DNA of 18,791 nt from Gammaproteobacteria bacterium (GCA_013041975.1 JABDQZ010000176.1:1-18791), one strand, 5' to 3'. Counted from the first letter of the stretch, positions 1 through 8,108 are shown. The notes: generated from the sequence alone by a model not told the origin. Numbers and translations: made by a program.

Positions 1-788
1 GCGTTGCTGACTGGAACGAGGGCGTTATCCGCTTCATCAATACCATGGATCCTGTTGAGACACATCAGGTGACAGTGGATATCATGAATGAACTGGAAAA
101 ACGGAAAAACGGCCCAGGTTTCTCTAAAGTGAACTTTGGTTTACGTTCTGGTCCGGTTGAAGATCTTTCCGGTGACACCAATGAACTTTCTGTTGACGGA
201 CCAGGCTATGTACAGCCAGCAGTGGGTGGTTTCCTGGGGGCTACAGAAGCAACACGTGAGGTAGCCATGGATAACTGGCTGTTAAGTCCATTACAAACGG
301 CACTGGCGATTTTTATCATAACTGCTCTGATGTTCCGTTCGTTGCTGATTGCCGGCATGCTGACCTTTACCCTGCTGATCACGTTGTTCGCTCAATATGG
401 TCTGGGCGGTTACTTTACCTCGGTGCAAAACTGGTCAGGCAACCTGGCATTCCATCTGTTGGTTACCTTGAGTATCGCTATGGGTCTTGGTGTTGACTAC
501 GGAATTTACATGATCTCGCGTCTACGTGAGGAAATGAAAGAAACCGGTGGTAACTGGATGCAGTCACTGCGTAACACCCAGAACACAACGGGCTCCGCTG
601 TCATCATTTCGATTGTGGTTCTGCTGGGTAGTTTTATTCCGCTGGTAGGAACCGATCTGGCCAACACCTGGGGTCTGAGTATGTATATTGGTGAAGCCCT
701 GTTGATCGATGTATTTACAGCACTGATGCTGTTGCCATTGATGATCAAGTGGTTTAAACCGAAATATGTTTTTGGGGATCAATCATAA
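1..788 (+). CDS. RND/MMPL-superfamily exporter, C-terminal part (5' truncated)
   Basis: The reading frame is open from the window edge (first complete codon at 3) to a TAA at 786-788, so the N-terminal part is missing. The visible part has a soluble segment and then at least five hydrophobic helices. Counted from the Met at 45, these are roughly residues 83-98, 99-117, 134-158, 184-202 and 212-234. The segment GLGVDYGIYMISR around residues 147-159 is typical of the transmembrane helix in RND/MMPL exporters that carries the proton-relay Asp (here D151). The family uses the proton gradient to export lipids, hydrophobic compounds or unknown substrates across the inner membrane. The short basic tail after the last helix fits a natural C-terminus. 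A strong terminator follows, so this is the last gene of its transcription unit. The substrate cannot be inferred, because no adaptor or outer-membrane partner is visible. Confidence 0.85.
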   Translation, partial: VADWNEGVIRFINTMDPVETHQVTVDIMNELEKRKNGPGFSKVNFGLRSGPVEDLSGDTNELSVDGPGYVQPAVGGFLGATEATREVAMDNWLLSPLQTALAIFIITALMFRSLLIAGMLTFTLLITLFAQYGLGGYFTSVQNWSGNLAFHLLVTLSIAMGLGVDYGIYMISRLREEMKETGGNWMQSLRNTQNTTGSAVIISIVVLLGSFIPLVGTDLANTWGLSMYIGEALLIDVFTALMLLPLMIKWFKPKYVFGDQS

Positions 789-830
789 ATCCGTAACCTT
801 GCCCAGGCGGGGATGATGCAACAAAGATAA

Positions 831-857
831 ACGGCCCCTTTTCGGGGCCGTTTTTTT
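831..857. terminator. Rho-independent terminator shared by the RND exporter and msrA
   Basis: The arms ACGGCCCC (831-838) and GGGGCCGT (844-851) form a perfect 8-bp stem around a 5-base loop. A T run to 857 follows on the plus strand, which makes a strong terminator for the exporter gene. On the minus strand the same hairpin is followed by a weaker T-rich tail (TTATCTTTG), so it can also terminate msrA, which converges on it. Confidence 0.9.
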
Positions 858-906
858 ATGTGCAACAAAGCTTTATGACTTTCGGTCGAGATGACAGATA
901 GGCAGG

Positions 907-1542
907 TTAATCCGGGTATTTAATGCCTATCCCACCAAGCCCACAGTATCCATTCGGGTTTTTAGCCAGGTATTGCTGATGATAGGCTTCAGCATAGTAA
1001 AACTCCGGGGCCTTGAGGATTTCAGTGGTTATGGGGGAAAGTCCTTCTTTGGTTAAAATAGCCTGGTAATGATCCCTGGAACGTTCTGCTGCTTCACATT
1101 GTTCCTTATTGTAGGCGTAAATCCCTGAACGATACTGTGTGCCGATATCATTGCCCTGGCGCATGCCCTGGGTTGGATCATGGGATTCCCAGAACATTGC
1201 GAGCAAATTTAAATAGGAAGTCTGTTGAGGATCAAATACGACAAGCACCACTTCATTATGACCGGTTAAACCACTGCAGACTTCCTCATAGGTGGGGTTC
1301 GGCGTCAAGCCTCCAGCATAGCCGACAGCGGTGGTATAAACACCGTCCAGTTGCCAGAATTTACGCTCTGCCCCCCAAAAGCATCCAAGGCCAAACAGGG
1401 CTGTTTCTAGGTTTTCAGGGAAAGGTGGTTGCAAAGGATTATGATTGACGAAATGCTCTGCGGGAACCGGCATGACAGTATCCCTGCCGGGCAAGGCATC
1501 ATTCTTTGAGGGGAGAGAAGTCTTTTTGTTTAGCCAGTTCAT
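907..1542 (-). CDS. msrA: Peptide-methionine (S)-S-oxide reductase MsrA
   Basis: The 211-aa protein matches long-form (E. coli-type) MsrA, which reduces the S epimer of methionine sulfoxide in oxidised proteins using thioredoxin. The catalytic motif GCFWG is at residues 53-57 (nucleophile C54). The conserved regions GYAGG (74-78), NPTYEEVCSG (82-91) and HDPTQGMRQGNDIGTQYRS (121-139) follow. The C-terminal GYCGLGG gives the resolving Cys C200. E. coli MsrA has one further Cys eight residues later, and here that position is Lys (GIGIK), so only one recycling Cys remains. I chose the ATG at 1542, which gives the MNWLNKK N-terminus resembling E. coli MSLFDKK. The frame stays open to a TTG at 1590, but the extra 16 residues have no family counterpart. 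The gene lies 63 nt after the vanZ-like gene on the same strand. Confidence 0.95.
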   Translation of the reverse strand: MNWLNKKTSLPSKNDALPGRDTVMPVPAEHFVNHNPLQPPFPENLETALFGLGCFWGAERKFWQLDGVYTTAVGYAGGLTPNPTYEEVCSGLTGHNEVVLVVFDPQQTSYLNLLAMFWESHDPTQGMRQGNDIGTQYRSGIYAYNKEQCEAAERSRDHYQAILTKEGLSPITTEILKAPEFYYAEAYHQQYLAKNPNGYCGLGGIGIKYPD

Positions 1543-1568
1543 TGCAATTTGCCCGGGGTGGTTTTTCG

Positions 1569-1574
1569 AGTATA
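1569..1574 (-). promoter_or_regulatory. Possible -10 element for msrA
   Basis: On the minus strand TATACT lies 27 nt upstream of the msrA ATG, in the 63-nt gap after the vanZ-like gene. It differs from TATAAT at one base. I see no good -35 hexamer at 16-18 nt, so this is only a candidate. msrA could instead be read through from purHD-vanZ. Confidence 0.3.
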
Positions 1575-1605
1575 GACAAGATTGCAGCAAGTGGCATAGT
1601 AATGA

Positions 1606-1995
1606 TCAGTTTTTTAATTCTCTGGGTGGCGTCGGGGTGCGTTGAATGATGGTTCTGACCAGGATGAAATAGATCAGCAGGCCTGAAGCATCGGCAGCCA
1701 TATCCAGTAAAGAAAACTCCCGGCCGGGAATGTAATGTTGCAACACTTCAATGGCAATGCCATAGAACATCAACCATAGGGCTTTGTGCCAGTTGAAAGT
1801 CGTGGTGGCAAATGCATGATCGCTAACAAATGCAAGGAACAAAAAAACCAGCGCATGACCTATTTTGTCATTGATTAACTGGGTGGCTTCAGCAGGTTGC
1901 GGGCTTAGCGCCTGCCAGGTCACCATGATCAATACCAGAAACAGGAACATTTTCAGTCCTATCTGGTTGCACCAGCTGACCTGGTATTTGAGCAT
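1606..1995 (-). CDS. VanZ-like family small membrane protein
   Basis: This 129-aa protein has four predicted membrane helices (about residues 14-30, 45-62, 71-85 and 100-115). It carries VanZ-like signature residues: DKIGH (43-47) opening helix 2, E83 and Q86 in IEVLQHYIPGR, and LLDMAADASG (96-105). VanZ of vancomycin-resistance elements gives low-level teicoplanin resistance, but most chromosomal VanZ-like proteins of this size have no known role. Resistance should not be inferred. Its ATG overlaps the purD stop codon by one base (TGATG), so it is probably translated by re-initiation after purD. Nothing in the sequence links its function to purine synthesis. Confidence 0.75.
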   Translation of the reverse strand: MLKYQVSWCNQIGLKMFLFLVLIMVTWQALSPQPAEATQLINDKIGHALVFLFLAFVSDHAFATTTFNWHKALWLMFYGIAIEVLQHYIPGREFSLLDMAADASGLLIYFILVRTIIQRTPTPPRELKN

Positions 1996-3287
1996 CAGCC
2001 GTTCTTCTCACGCTCGATAGCTCGATAGCCAATGTCTTTTCGGTAATAGGCTGTGGGCCAGTCAATTTCCTTTATCAGCTCATAGGCATTTTTCTGTGCT
2101 TCAGTGACGTTGTTGCCAAGAGCGGTGGCGCATAATACCCTGCCGCCGGCAGAAGTCACCTGTTCACCCTGAATGACTGTGCCGGCATGAAAGATTTTTT
2201 GACCGGGTTCAAATTCAAGTTCATTGAGTCCGTAAATAGTCTCACCTTTTGAATAGGCACCAGGATAGCCATCAGCAGCCAGAACTACGCCAACAGAAGC
2301 ACGAGTGTCCCATTCGCTTGCCTGGCTATCCAGTTTTCCTTCAAGTGCGGCGAGGCAGTGTTTTACAAGATCTGATTTCAAACGCAGCATAATTGGCTGG
2401 GTTTCAGGGTCGCCAAAACGACAGTTGTACTCGATAACCTTGGGTGTGCCGTCAGACATGATCATTAATCCGGCATAGAGAAAACCGGTGTAGGGTAAAT
2501 CTTCCCGGGCCATGCCATTGATCGTAGGGTAAATCACTTCGTCAAGGATGCGCTGGTAAATTTCATCGGTAACAACCGGGGCTGGGGAGTAGGCTCCCAT
2601 GCCACCGGTATTGAGCCCGGTATCGCCATCTCCAACACGCTTGTGATCCTGGCTGGTAGCCATAGGAAGAATATTTTTACCATCAGCCATGACGATAAAA
2701 CTGGCTTCTTCGCCATCAAGAAATTCTTCGATGACGACGCGATGTCCGGCTTCCCCAAAGGCATTGCCGGATAACATGTCTCGTATCGCTGTTTCTGCCT
2801 GTTCAATGGTTTCTGCAACGATGACACCTTTACCGGCAGCAAGTCCATCAGCCTTGATAACAATAGGGGCACCTTTTTCATGGAGATAGGCCAATGCTTT
2901 ATCAGCATCAGTAAAGTTGCCGTAATCGGCGGTTGGGATATTGTGTCGGGCAAGAAAATCCTTGGTGAAGGCTTTTGAGCCTTCGAGCTGGGCAGCGCCA
3001 GCAGTCGGTCCAAAGCATTGTAACCCTGCCTTGCCAAAGGCATCTACCACACCAATAACAAGCGGAGCTTCAGGTCCAACAATAGTCAGTCCAATATGGT
3101 TATTTTGGGCGAAGCTGACCAATGCCTCAAGATCTTCGACACCAATGTCAACATTTTCCAGTTTAGGTTCCAGTGCGGTGCCGGCGTTGCCAGGAGCGAC
3201 AAAAACTTTTTCAGCCAGTTCTGACTGGGCTGCCTTCCATGCCAGGGCATGTTCGCGACCACCGCTTCCAATGACCAGTATATTCAT
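1995..3287 (-). CDS. purD: Phosphoribosylamine--glycine ligase (GAR synthetase)
   Basis: This 430-aa protein is full length for PurD (E. coli 429). It catalyses ATP-dependent ligation of glycine to phosphoribosylamine, the second step of de novo purine synthesis. The N-terminal domain begins MNILVIGSGGREHALAWK with the conserved glycine-rich GSGGREHA at 7-14. Next come the VGPEAPL segment, the ATP-grasp part with KADGLAAGKGV near 145-156, the TGGMGAYSPAP motif, and the metal-binding EYNCRFGDPETQ stretch. The start has an AGGAT ribosome binding site eight bases upstream, in the 24-nt gap after purH, which supports a purH-purD operon. Confidence 0.97.
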   Translation of the reverse strand: MNILVIGSGGREHALAWKAAQSELAEKVFVAPGNAGTALEPKLENVDIGVEDLEALVSFAQNNHIGLTIVGPEAPLVIGVVDAFGKAGLQCFGPTAGAAQLEGSKAFTKDFLARHNIPTADYGNFTDADKALAYLHEKGAPIVIKADGLAAGKGVIVAETIEQAETAIRDMLSGNAFGEAGHRVVIEEFLDGEEASFIVMADGKNILPMATSQDHKRVGDGDTGLNTGGMGAYSPAPVVTDEIYQRILDEVIYPTINGMAREDLPYTGFLYAGLMIMSDGTPKVIEYNCRFGDPETQPIMLRLKSDLVKHCLAALEGKLDSQASEWDTRASVGVVLAADGYPGAYSKGETIYGLNELEFEPGQKIFHAGTVIQGEQVTSAGGRVLCATALGNNVTEAQKNAYELIKEIDWPTAYYRKDIGYRAIEREKNG

Positions 3288-3311
3288 TTCAATATCCTAC
3301 AAACTTGCCGG

Positions 3312-4868
3312 CTAGTGGCGGAAGTGACGCATACCTGTAAACACCATGGCCATGCCATGTTCATTGGCTGCTTCAATGGCTTCTTCATCACGCATCGAGC
3401 CGCCAGGTTGAATAACAGCTGAGATGCCTGCCTGGGCCGCGTTATCAATACCATCACGGAACGGGAAGAAAGCATCGGAGGCCATCACTGAACCATTGAC
3501 TTCAAGGCCAGCGTGCTCGGCCTTGATACCGGCAATACGAGCTGAGTTAATGCGACTCATCTGGCCCGCGCCTACGCCGATTGTCATGTTGTTTTTGCCG
3601 TAGACAATGGCGTTGGATTTAACAAACTTGGCCACTCGCCAGCTGAACAGTAAATCCTGCATTTCCTGCTCGGTGGGTTCTCGTTCGGTCACCACCTTGA
3701 TCTCATTGCTCAGCAGCAGGTCAGAATCCTGAACCAGCAGGCCGCCGTTGACGCGTTTGAAATCAAGTCGCTGAGACGGATTTTCAGACCACTGACCACA
3801 GCTTAGCAGGCGCACATTTTTCTTGCTGCTGACAGCCTCAATGGCAGCATCGGAAATAGTCGGTGCAATAATGACTTCAACAAACTGGCGATCGACAATG
3901 GCTTGAGCTGTGTCACCGTCCAGTCCCTGGTTGAAGGCAATGATGCCGCCAAAGGCGGATTCAGGATCCGTCGAATAGGCACGATCATAAGCGTCGAGCA
4001 GGGTTTCACCATAAGCAACACCGCAGGGATTAGCGTGCTTGACAATAACGCAGGCAGGACCGGTGCCAAACTGCTTGACACACTCGAGGGCCGCATCGGT
4101 ATCAGCGATGTTGTTGTATGACAGCTCCTTGCCCTGGTGCTGGATGGACGTTGAAATACTGGCTTCCGAAACATTGTTTTCTACGAAAAATGCCGCCTTC
4201 TGATGAGGGTTTTCTCCATAACGCATGGTCTGCACCTGTTTGAACTGCAGGTTGATGGTGCGTGGAAATATTGCGGGCTCTTCATCAAGACGCGTACCCA
4301 GGTAATTGGCAATGGCGCCATCGTAATTGGAGGTGTGCTCAAAGGTTTTTACAGCCAGATCAAAACGGCTCTGGTCAGTAACGACGTTATCGTTATTATC
4401 CATTTCGGCAATCACACGTGCATAGTCATCAGCGTCAACAACAACGGTGACGTCAGTGTGATTTTTGGCGGCTGCACGTAACATGGTGGGGCCACCGATA
4501 TCAATATTCTCAATGGCCGTTGCCAGGTCGCAATCGGGGTTTGCTACCGTCTGTTCAAAGGGGTAGAGGTTGACGACGATCAGGTCAATCGGGCCGATCT
4601 CATGGGTTTGCATGACTTCATCGTCAGTGCCGCGTCTGCCGAGAATACCGCCGTGAATTTTCGGGTGCAGGGTTTTTACACGGCCATCCATCATTTCGGG
4701 AAAGCCCGTGTAGTCGCTGACCTCGATAACGGGAATTTTGTTTTCTGCCAGCAGTTTTGCGGTGCCACCTGTTGACAGTATTTCAACATCACGCTGATGC
4801 AGGGCTTCAGCAAATTCCACAATACCGGTTTTATCTGAGACGCTGATTAAAGCACGTGTAATAGCCAT
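3312..4868 (-). CDS. purH: Bifunctional AICAR transformylase / IMP cyclohydrolase
   Basis: At 518 aa this is close to E. coli PurH (529). It carries out the last two steps of IMP synthesis: formylation of AICAR from 10-formyl-THF, then ring closure. The N-terminal cyclohydrolase domain (about 1-195, MGS-like fold) shows STGGTAKLL, DGRVKTLHPKIHGGIL (61-76) and NLYPFEQT. The C-terminal transformylase domain (about 200-518) shows MRYGENPHQKA and the catalytic Lys-His pair in IVKHANPCG (K277, H278). KSNAIVYGKNNMTIGVGAGQ lies near the C-terminus. purH lies 74 nt after fis and 24 nt before purD on the same strand. This is the fis-purH-purD order I know from Pseudomonas-type genomes. Only a weak purine-rich site (AGAGAAAC) precedes the ATG. 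Confidence 0.97.
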   Translation of the reverse strand: MAITRALISVSDKTGIVEFAEALHQRDVEILSTGGTAKLLAENKIPVIEVSDYTGFPEMMDGRVKTLHPKIHGGILGRRGTDDEVMQTHEIGPIDLIVVNLYPFEQTVANPDCDLATAIENIDIGGPTMLRAAAKNHTDVTVVVDADDYARVIAEMDNNDNVVTDQSRFDLAVKTFEHTSNYDGAIANYLGTRLDEEPAIFPRTINLQFKQVQTMRYGENPHQKAAFFVENNVSEASISTSIQHQGKELSYNNIADTDAALECVKQFGTGPACVIVKHANPCGVAYGETLLDAYDRAYSTDPESAFGGIIAFNQGLDGDTAQAIVDRQFVEVIIAPTISDAAIEAVSSKKNVRLLSCGQWSENPSQRLDFKRVNGGLLVQDSDLLLSNEIKVVTEREPTEQEMQDLLFSWRVAKFVKSNAIVYGKNNMTIGVGAGQMSRINSARIAGIKAEHAGLEVNGSVMASDAFFPFRDGIDNAAQAGISAVIQPGGSMRDEEAIEAANEHGMAMVFTGMRHFRH

Positions 4869-4942
4869 GGTTGTTTCTCTGAAAAAAGTATCCGCGTGAT
4901 TGCGGGAAATGAAGTTGGAAAACTATTCTAGTGAATAAGGAG

Positions 4943-5233
4943 TTAATCCAGATCGTATTGAGCCAGTTTCTTGCGTAAGGTACTACGACTGATTCCCAGT
5001 ATCTGCGCTGCCTTGCTCTGGTTGCCACGTGTTTGCAACATGACGGTTTCCAGTAAAGGTTGCTCGGTTTCAGAAATCACCATTTGATACAGGCCGCTGA
5101 TGTCATGATCGCTCATTTGTGCAAAGTAGTGTTCAACGGCTTCTCGTACGCAATCCCTTAACGGTTCTCTTCCGGCTTCATGAGCAACGTAATGATCCAA
5201 AATTCCTTGATGATGAGAAGCATCGAGCGTCAT
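4943..5233 (-). CDS. fis: DNA-binding protein Fis
   Basis: This 96-aa protein is the size of Fis (E. coli 98). Fis is a homodimeric nucleoid protein that bends DNA and activates rRNA and other growth-linked promoters. The C-terminal helix-turn-helix is clear at about 71-92 (NQSKAAQILGISRSTLRKKL), preceded by the dimerisation helices (about 26-68) and the PLLETVM segment. Its ATG overlaps the dusB stop in an ATGA, so it is translationally coupled to dusB as in enterobacteria. The N-terminal first 25 residues are the least conserved part. Confidence 0.96.
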   Translation of the reverse strand: MTLDASHHQGILDHYVAHEAGREPLRDCVREAVEHYFAQMSDHDISGLYQMVISETEQPLLETVMLQTRGNQSKAAQILGISRSTLRKKLAQYDLD

Positions 5234-6216
5234 GCTGCCATTCCCCTGGTTGATATTATAGTGTCAAAGTACGCTTGTATCAGCGCTTGTTGTTGTTCAG
5301 GTGTTTGTACCTGATTTATTGTTTTTCGAAACGCCGTGCTTTCAGGCTGTGTCCTGCTGTACCAGCCGATGTGTTTGCGGGCAATTCTTACGCCGAGGTA
5401 TTCTCCATAAAATGTATATAGATTGTCCAGATGTTTTAGCATTATTTTTTTAATTTTTTCGATGCTTATTGGCTTACTTTTTGAACCGGTATCGAGGAAA
5501 TGTTGTATCTCCTGAAATATCCAGGGACGTCCCTGGGCAGCGCGTCCAATCATTATGGCGTCAGCAGCAGTGTAAGTGATTACTTCAAGGGCTTTTTCAG
5601 GAGAAGTGATGTCGCCATTGGCAATCACAGGAATTTTTACCTGGTCTTTTACGGCTCGGATTGTTTGGTATTCTGCTTCACCTGAATAGCCGCAGGCACG
5701 TGTGCGGCCATGAATGGCTAGTGCCTGGATACCGCTTTGTTCAGCAATATGGGCAATTGCAGCGGCATTTTTATTTTGCTGGTCCCAGCCTGTGCGTATC
5801 TTGAGCGTCACCGGAACATCAACCGCATTGACGATAGCTTCAAGGATGCGCTGAACCAGTTTTTCATCTTTTAATAAGGCGGAACCGGCGGCAACCTTAC
5901 AGACTTTTTTAGCCGGGCAGCCCATGTTGATATCGATAATCTGTGCGCCATGATCAATATTGGCTTTGGCGGCTTCGGCCATGGTTAGTGGGTCGGTGCC
6001 AACAATTTGAACTGAAACAGGTTCGGGTTCATCGGTGTGGTCAAGCCTTAACACGGTTTTTCTGGAACCGCGTAATGAGGCGTCCGTGGAGACCATTTCT
6101 GATACAGCCATGCCGGCACCAAATTCTCTGCATAATTTGCGGAATGGTAAATCTGTGACACCCGCCATGGGCGCAAGAATCAAGTTGTTGCGTAATTTGT
6201 AAGGACCAATTTGCAT
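5230..6216 (-). CDS. dusB: tRNA-dihydrouridine synthase B
   Basis: This 328-aa FMN-dependent TIM-barrel enzyme reduces specific uridines in the tRNA D-loop. The sequence shows LAPMAGVTDLPFR (14-26) for FMN and substrate binding, DINMGCPAKKV with the catalytic acid C100, and TLKIRTGW. IHGRTRACGYSGEA and ANGDITS follow, then the phosphate-binding MIGRAAQGRPW. The C-terminal helical tRNA-binding domain (about 240-328) is complete, with HIGWYSRTQP. The position of C100 and the linkage to fis assign it to DusB rather than DusA or DusC. It starts 43 nt after the DUF3426 gene. Confidence 0.96.
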   Translation of the reverse strand: MQIGPYKLRNNLILAPMAGVTDLPFRKLCREFGAGMAVSEMVSTDASLRGSRKTVLRLDHTDEPEPVSVQIVGTDPLTMAEAAKANIDHGAQIIDINMGCPAKKVCKVAAGSALLKDEKLVQRILEAIVNAVDVPVTLKIRTGWDQQNKNAAAIAHIAEQSGIQALAIHGRTRACGYSGEAEYQTIRAVKDQVKIPVIANGDITSPEKALEVITYTAADAIMIGRAAQGRPWIFQEIQHFLDTGSKSKPISIEKIKKIMLKHLDNLYTFYGEYLGVRIARKHIGWYSRTQPESTAFRKTINQVQTPEQQQALIQAYFDTIISTRGMAA

Positions 6217-6259
6217 GCCGTAATTTCAGAAAAATTATTGAAAAAGGGTGTGAATGATA

Positions 6260-7165
6260 TCAGAAAAAGTTGAATTCAAAACCTGTGACATCAGAGCCGG
6301 GGTCTTCCAGGTTAAGAAAAAAGGTCTGTGTTTGCCCAGGATTAAATATCGGCGCTTTTCGGGAATAATGATCCAGATAGTCTTTATGAGTGAAACTGCG
6401 ACGGGCAATCAGTTCCTGCTGATTATTGAACAGGGTTAGTGTCACGCCGGGTGCAGGCTGGGCAAAGTCAGCCTGATTGGCAAACAGGATGCTGATACTG
6501 AGAATGTCCTTGATTTCAGGATGGATGGTGACCTTGCGTTCGATCACCTTGAAGGCATCAGGATTTCTTCTGGGAGGCAGGTTGCAGGGCCTGTTTTCGC
6601 ACAATGATTCAATCAGGTTGCGCGCCTCGGGGTTGAGCAGCAACTGATGTCTGTTTAACCAGGCTCCCTGGGCGATAAAGACAACCAGAAGCAGGATAAT
6701 GCCGATACCCCAGCCCCAGGCGGCAGCCGCTGAAGATTGTTGTTGTTCATCATTTTTCAGTTGCTGCTCCGCTGAAAGAGGTTCTATTGGCGGGACGTTT
6801 TCAGCCTCGATATCGAGTAGTTCTTCCGGTAATAGCAGGCTGGAATCCTGTGGTTGAATATCATCAGGTCCGCTGACGATTTCTGACTGCGCGTCAGGAA
6901 TAAACAGGCTGCTTAATTCACGGTCGGTAAATTCATCAATGCCACGACTGCGTGGTGACGCTGGACTTTTATCGTACAAGTCGGCACTGCTGGGCAGGTT
7001 GAGGTTGTCCAGGTTGGCCTCTTCTGTCACCGGTTGGGAATTGGCAACCGCATTGAACACAGACTGGCAATGATAACAGCGTGCCTGGCCATCCGATTCC
7101 TGAAGCTGCTTCTCTTCAATCTGATAGCTGGTATTACAATTCGGACAACTGATCAATACATGCAT
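6260..7165 (-). CDS. MJ0042 zinc-ribbon / DUF3426 membrane protein
   Basis: The 301-aa protein opens with a short zinc ribbon: two CxxC pairs, C7/C10 and C30/C33, in the MJ0042 pattern. A long acidic, probably disordered linker (about 40-145) follows. One transmembrane helix (about 149-169) precedes a DUF3426-type C-terminal domain containing LCENRPCNLPPRR (188-200). The expected topology is a cytoplasmic zinc ribbon and an extracytoplasmic C-terminal domain. Proteins of this architecture sit beside prmA/dusB in many gammaproteobacteria, but the function is unknown to me. The start lies inside the end of prmA (13-nt overlap) with AAGGA about ten bases upstream, so expression is probably coupled to prmA. 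A regulatory or envelope-sensing role would be a guess. Confidence 0.85.
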   Translation of the reverse strand: MHVLISCPNCNTSYQIEEKQLQESDGQARCYHCQSVFNAVANSQPVTEEANLDNLNLPSSADLYDKSPASPRSRGIDEFTDRELSSLFIPDAQSEIVSGPDDIQPQDSSLLLPEELLDIEAENVPPIEPLSAEQQLKNDEQQQSSAAAAWGWGIGIILLLVVFIAQGAWLNRHQLLLNPEARNLIESLCENRPCNLPPRRNPDAFKVIERKVTIHPEIKDILSISILFANQADFAQPAPGVTLTLFNNQQELIARRSFTHKDYLDHYSRKAPIFNPGQTQTFFLNLEDPGSDVTGFEFNFF

Positions 7166-8052
7166 AACTCTTCATTCCTTTGTCCTTGCAGACGTATCCA
7201 GTCATTTTTTTCAACGGCCGTTTCCATGGTAAAAAAGCGGCGGTAGGTGTTGGCTACTTCGTCTGCCTGTGCGGGTAAAATTCCCGACAAAATAATCTGG
7301 CCTCCGGGCTTAACCAAGCTGGCAATCGTTTCGACCAGCTCAATAAGAACCCCTGCAAGAATGTTAGCAATTAATATATCAGCTTTCTCGAGGTTTTGTG
7401 ATGCAGTTTTCAGTACGGCAAGTCTGTCGTTGACCTGGTTTTTTGCAGCATTGTCACTTGATGCAATCAGTGCCTGCGGGTCGTAATCAATGCCGATAGC
7501 CTTTTTGGCGCCCAGTTTAAGGGCGGCAATGGCCAGGATGCCTGAACCACAACCATAGTCGATGACAGTTTTGTCTGTGGGGTGATGCTGGTCAAGCCAC
7601 TCAAGGCATAATGCCGTGGTGGGATGGGTGCCAGTACCAAAAGCCAGTCCCGGGTCAAGGTCAATGATGATGGCATTGGCGTCTTCAACTTTCTGGCCTG
7701 TTGGACAAATCCACAAGTGGTCGCCAAACTTTAACGGCTTGAAGTATTCAAGCCAGGCACGTTCCCATTCCTGGTCTTCGAGTACTTCTATGGCAAGTTG
7801 CTGGCTGATATCCTGGTTGAAGGCCTGGTTGATCTGTTGGCGGATCTGGTCGCTGATGACTGTAGAAAATTCAAACAGTGCGGTCAGTTTTACCAGTGAC
7901 CAGAGCTTGATTTCATCAGGCAGGGTTTCCAGTAGCGGGGCATCCTGAGCATCGCCAAGTGTAATCGATATAGCCCCGACGGTTTGCATCACCAGTTCGG
8001 CAATTGATGTCTTTTCTCTGGGGATGATGAGATGAGCCTGAATCCAGGGCAT
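7153..8052 (-). CDS. prmA: Ribosomal protein L11 methyltransferase
   Basis: The 299-aa protein matches PrmA (E. coli 293), which trimethylates lysines and the N-terminus of ribosomal protein L11 using S-adenosylmethionine. The small N-terminal substrate-recognition domain (about 1-90) is followed by the signature LDPGLAFGTGTHPTT (132-146). SAM motif I is VIDYGCGSGILA (163-174), followed by GIDYDPQAL (187-195). The later motif DILIANILA (225-233) takes the place of the NPPY loop. It lies 56 nt after accC, with a hairpin in the gap, and its end overlaps the DUF3426 gene. PrmA is usually dispensable, so this gene is informative mostly as an operon marker. Confidence 0.96.
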   Translation of the reverse strand: MPWIQAHLIIPREKTSIAELVMQTVGAISITLGDAQDAPLLETLPDEIKLWSLVKLTALFEFSTVISDQIRQQINQAFNQDISQQLAIEVLEDQEWERAWLEYFKPLKFGDHLWICPTGQKVEDANAIIIDLDPGLAFGTGTHPTTALCLEWLDQHHPTDKTVIDYGCGSGILAIAALKLGAKKAIGIDYDPQALIASSDNAAKNQVNDRLAVLKTASQNLEKADILIANILAGVLIELVETIASLVKPGGQIILSGILPAQADEVANTYRRFFTMETAVEKNDWIRLQGQRNEELCMY

Positions 8053-8076
8053 AGCAAATGGTTTTTTTGGTAGTTT

Positions 8077-8099
8077 TCCCTCTCCAAATTAGAGAGGGA
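8077..8099 (-). other. Hairpin in the accC-prmA intergenic gap
   Basis: TCCCTCTC (8077-8084) and GAGAGGGA (8092-8099) form a perfect 8-bp inverted repeat with a 7-base loop. On the minus-strand transcript the hairpin lies just after the accC stop and is followed by an A-rich tract, not a U run. It is therefore not a standard rho-independent terminator. It may protect the 3' end of the accBC mRNA, act as a processing site, or be a copy of a small dispersed repeat. Confidence 0.55.
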
Positions 8100-8108
8100 G
8101 CTGAATAA

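Noticed and set aside
1543..1590. Longer msrA reading frame starting at a TTG (1590)
   Set aside because: The extra 16 residues have no MsrA counterpart. The ATG at 1542 gives the expected N-terminus.
1606..1995. Glycopeptide resistance gene
   Set aside because: VanZ-like similarity alone is common in chromosomal membrane proteins, and no vanHAXRS genes are nearby.
4870..4905. Attenuator or terminator between fis and purH (CCGC/GCGG with a nearby T-run)
   Set aside because: The stem is only 4 bp, or 5 with a bulge, and is separated from the T-run by three bases. It is too weak to call.
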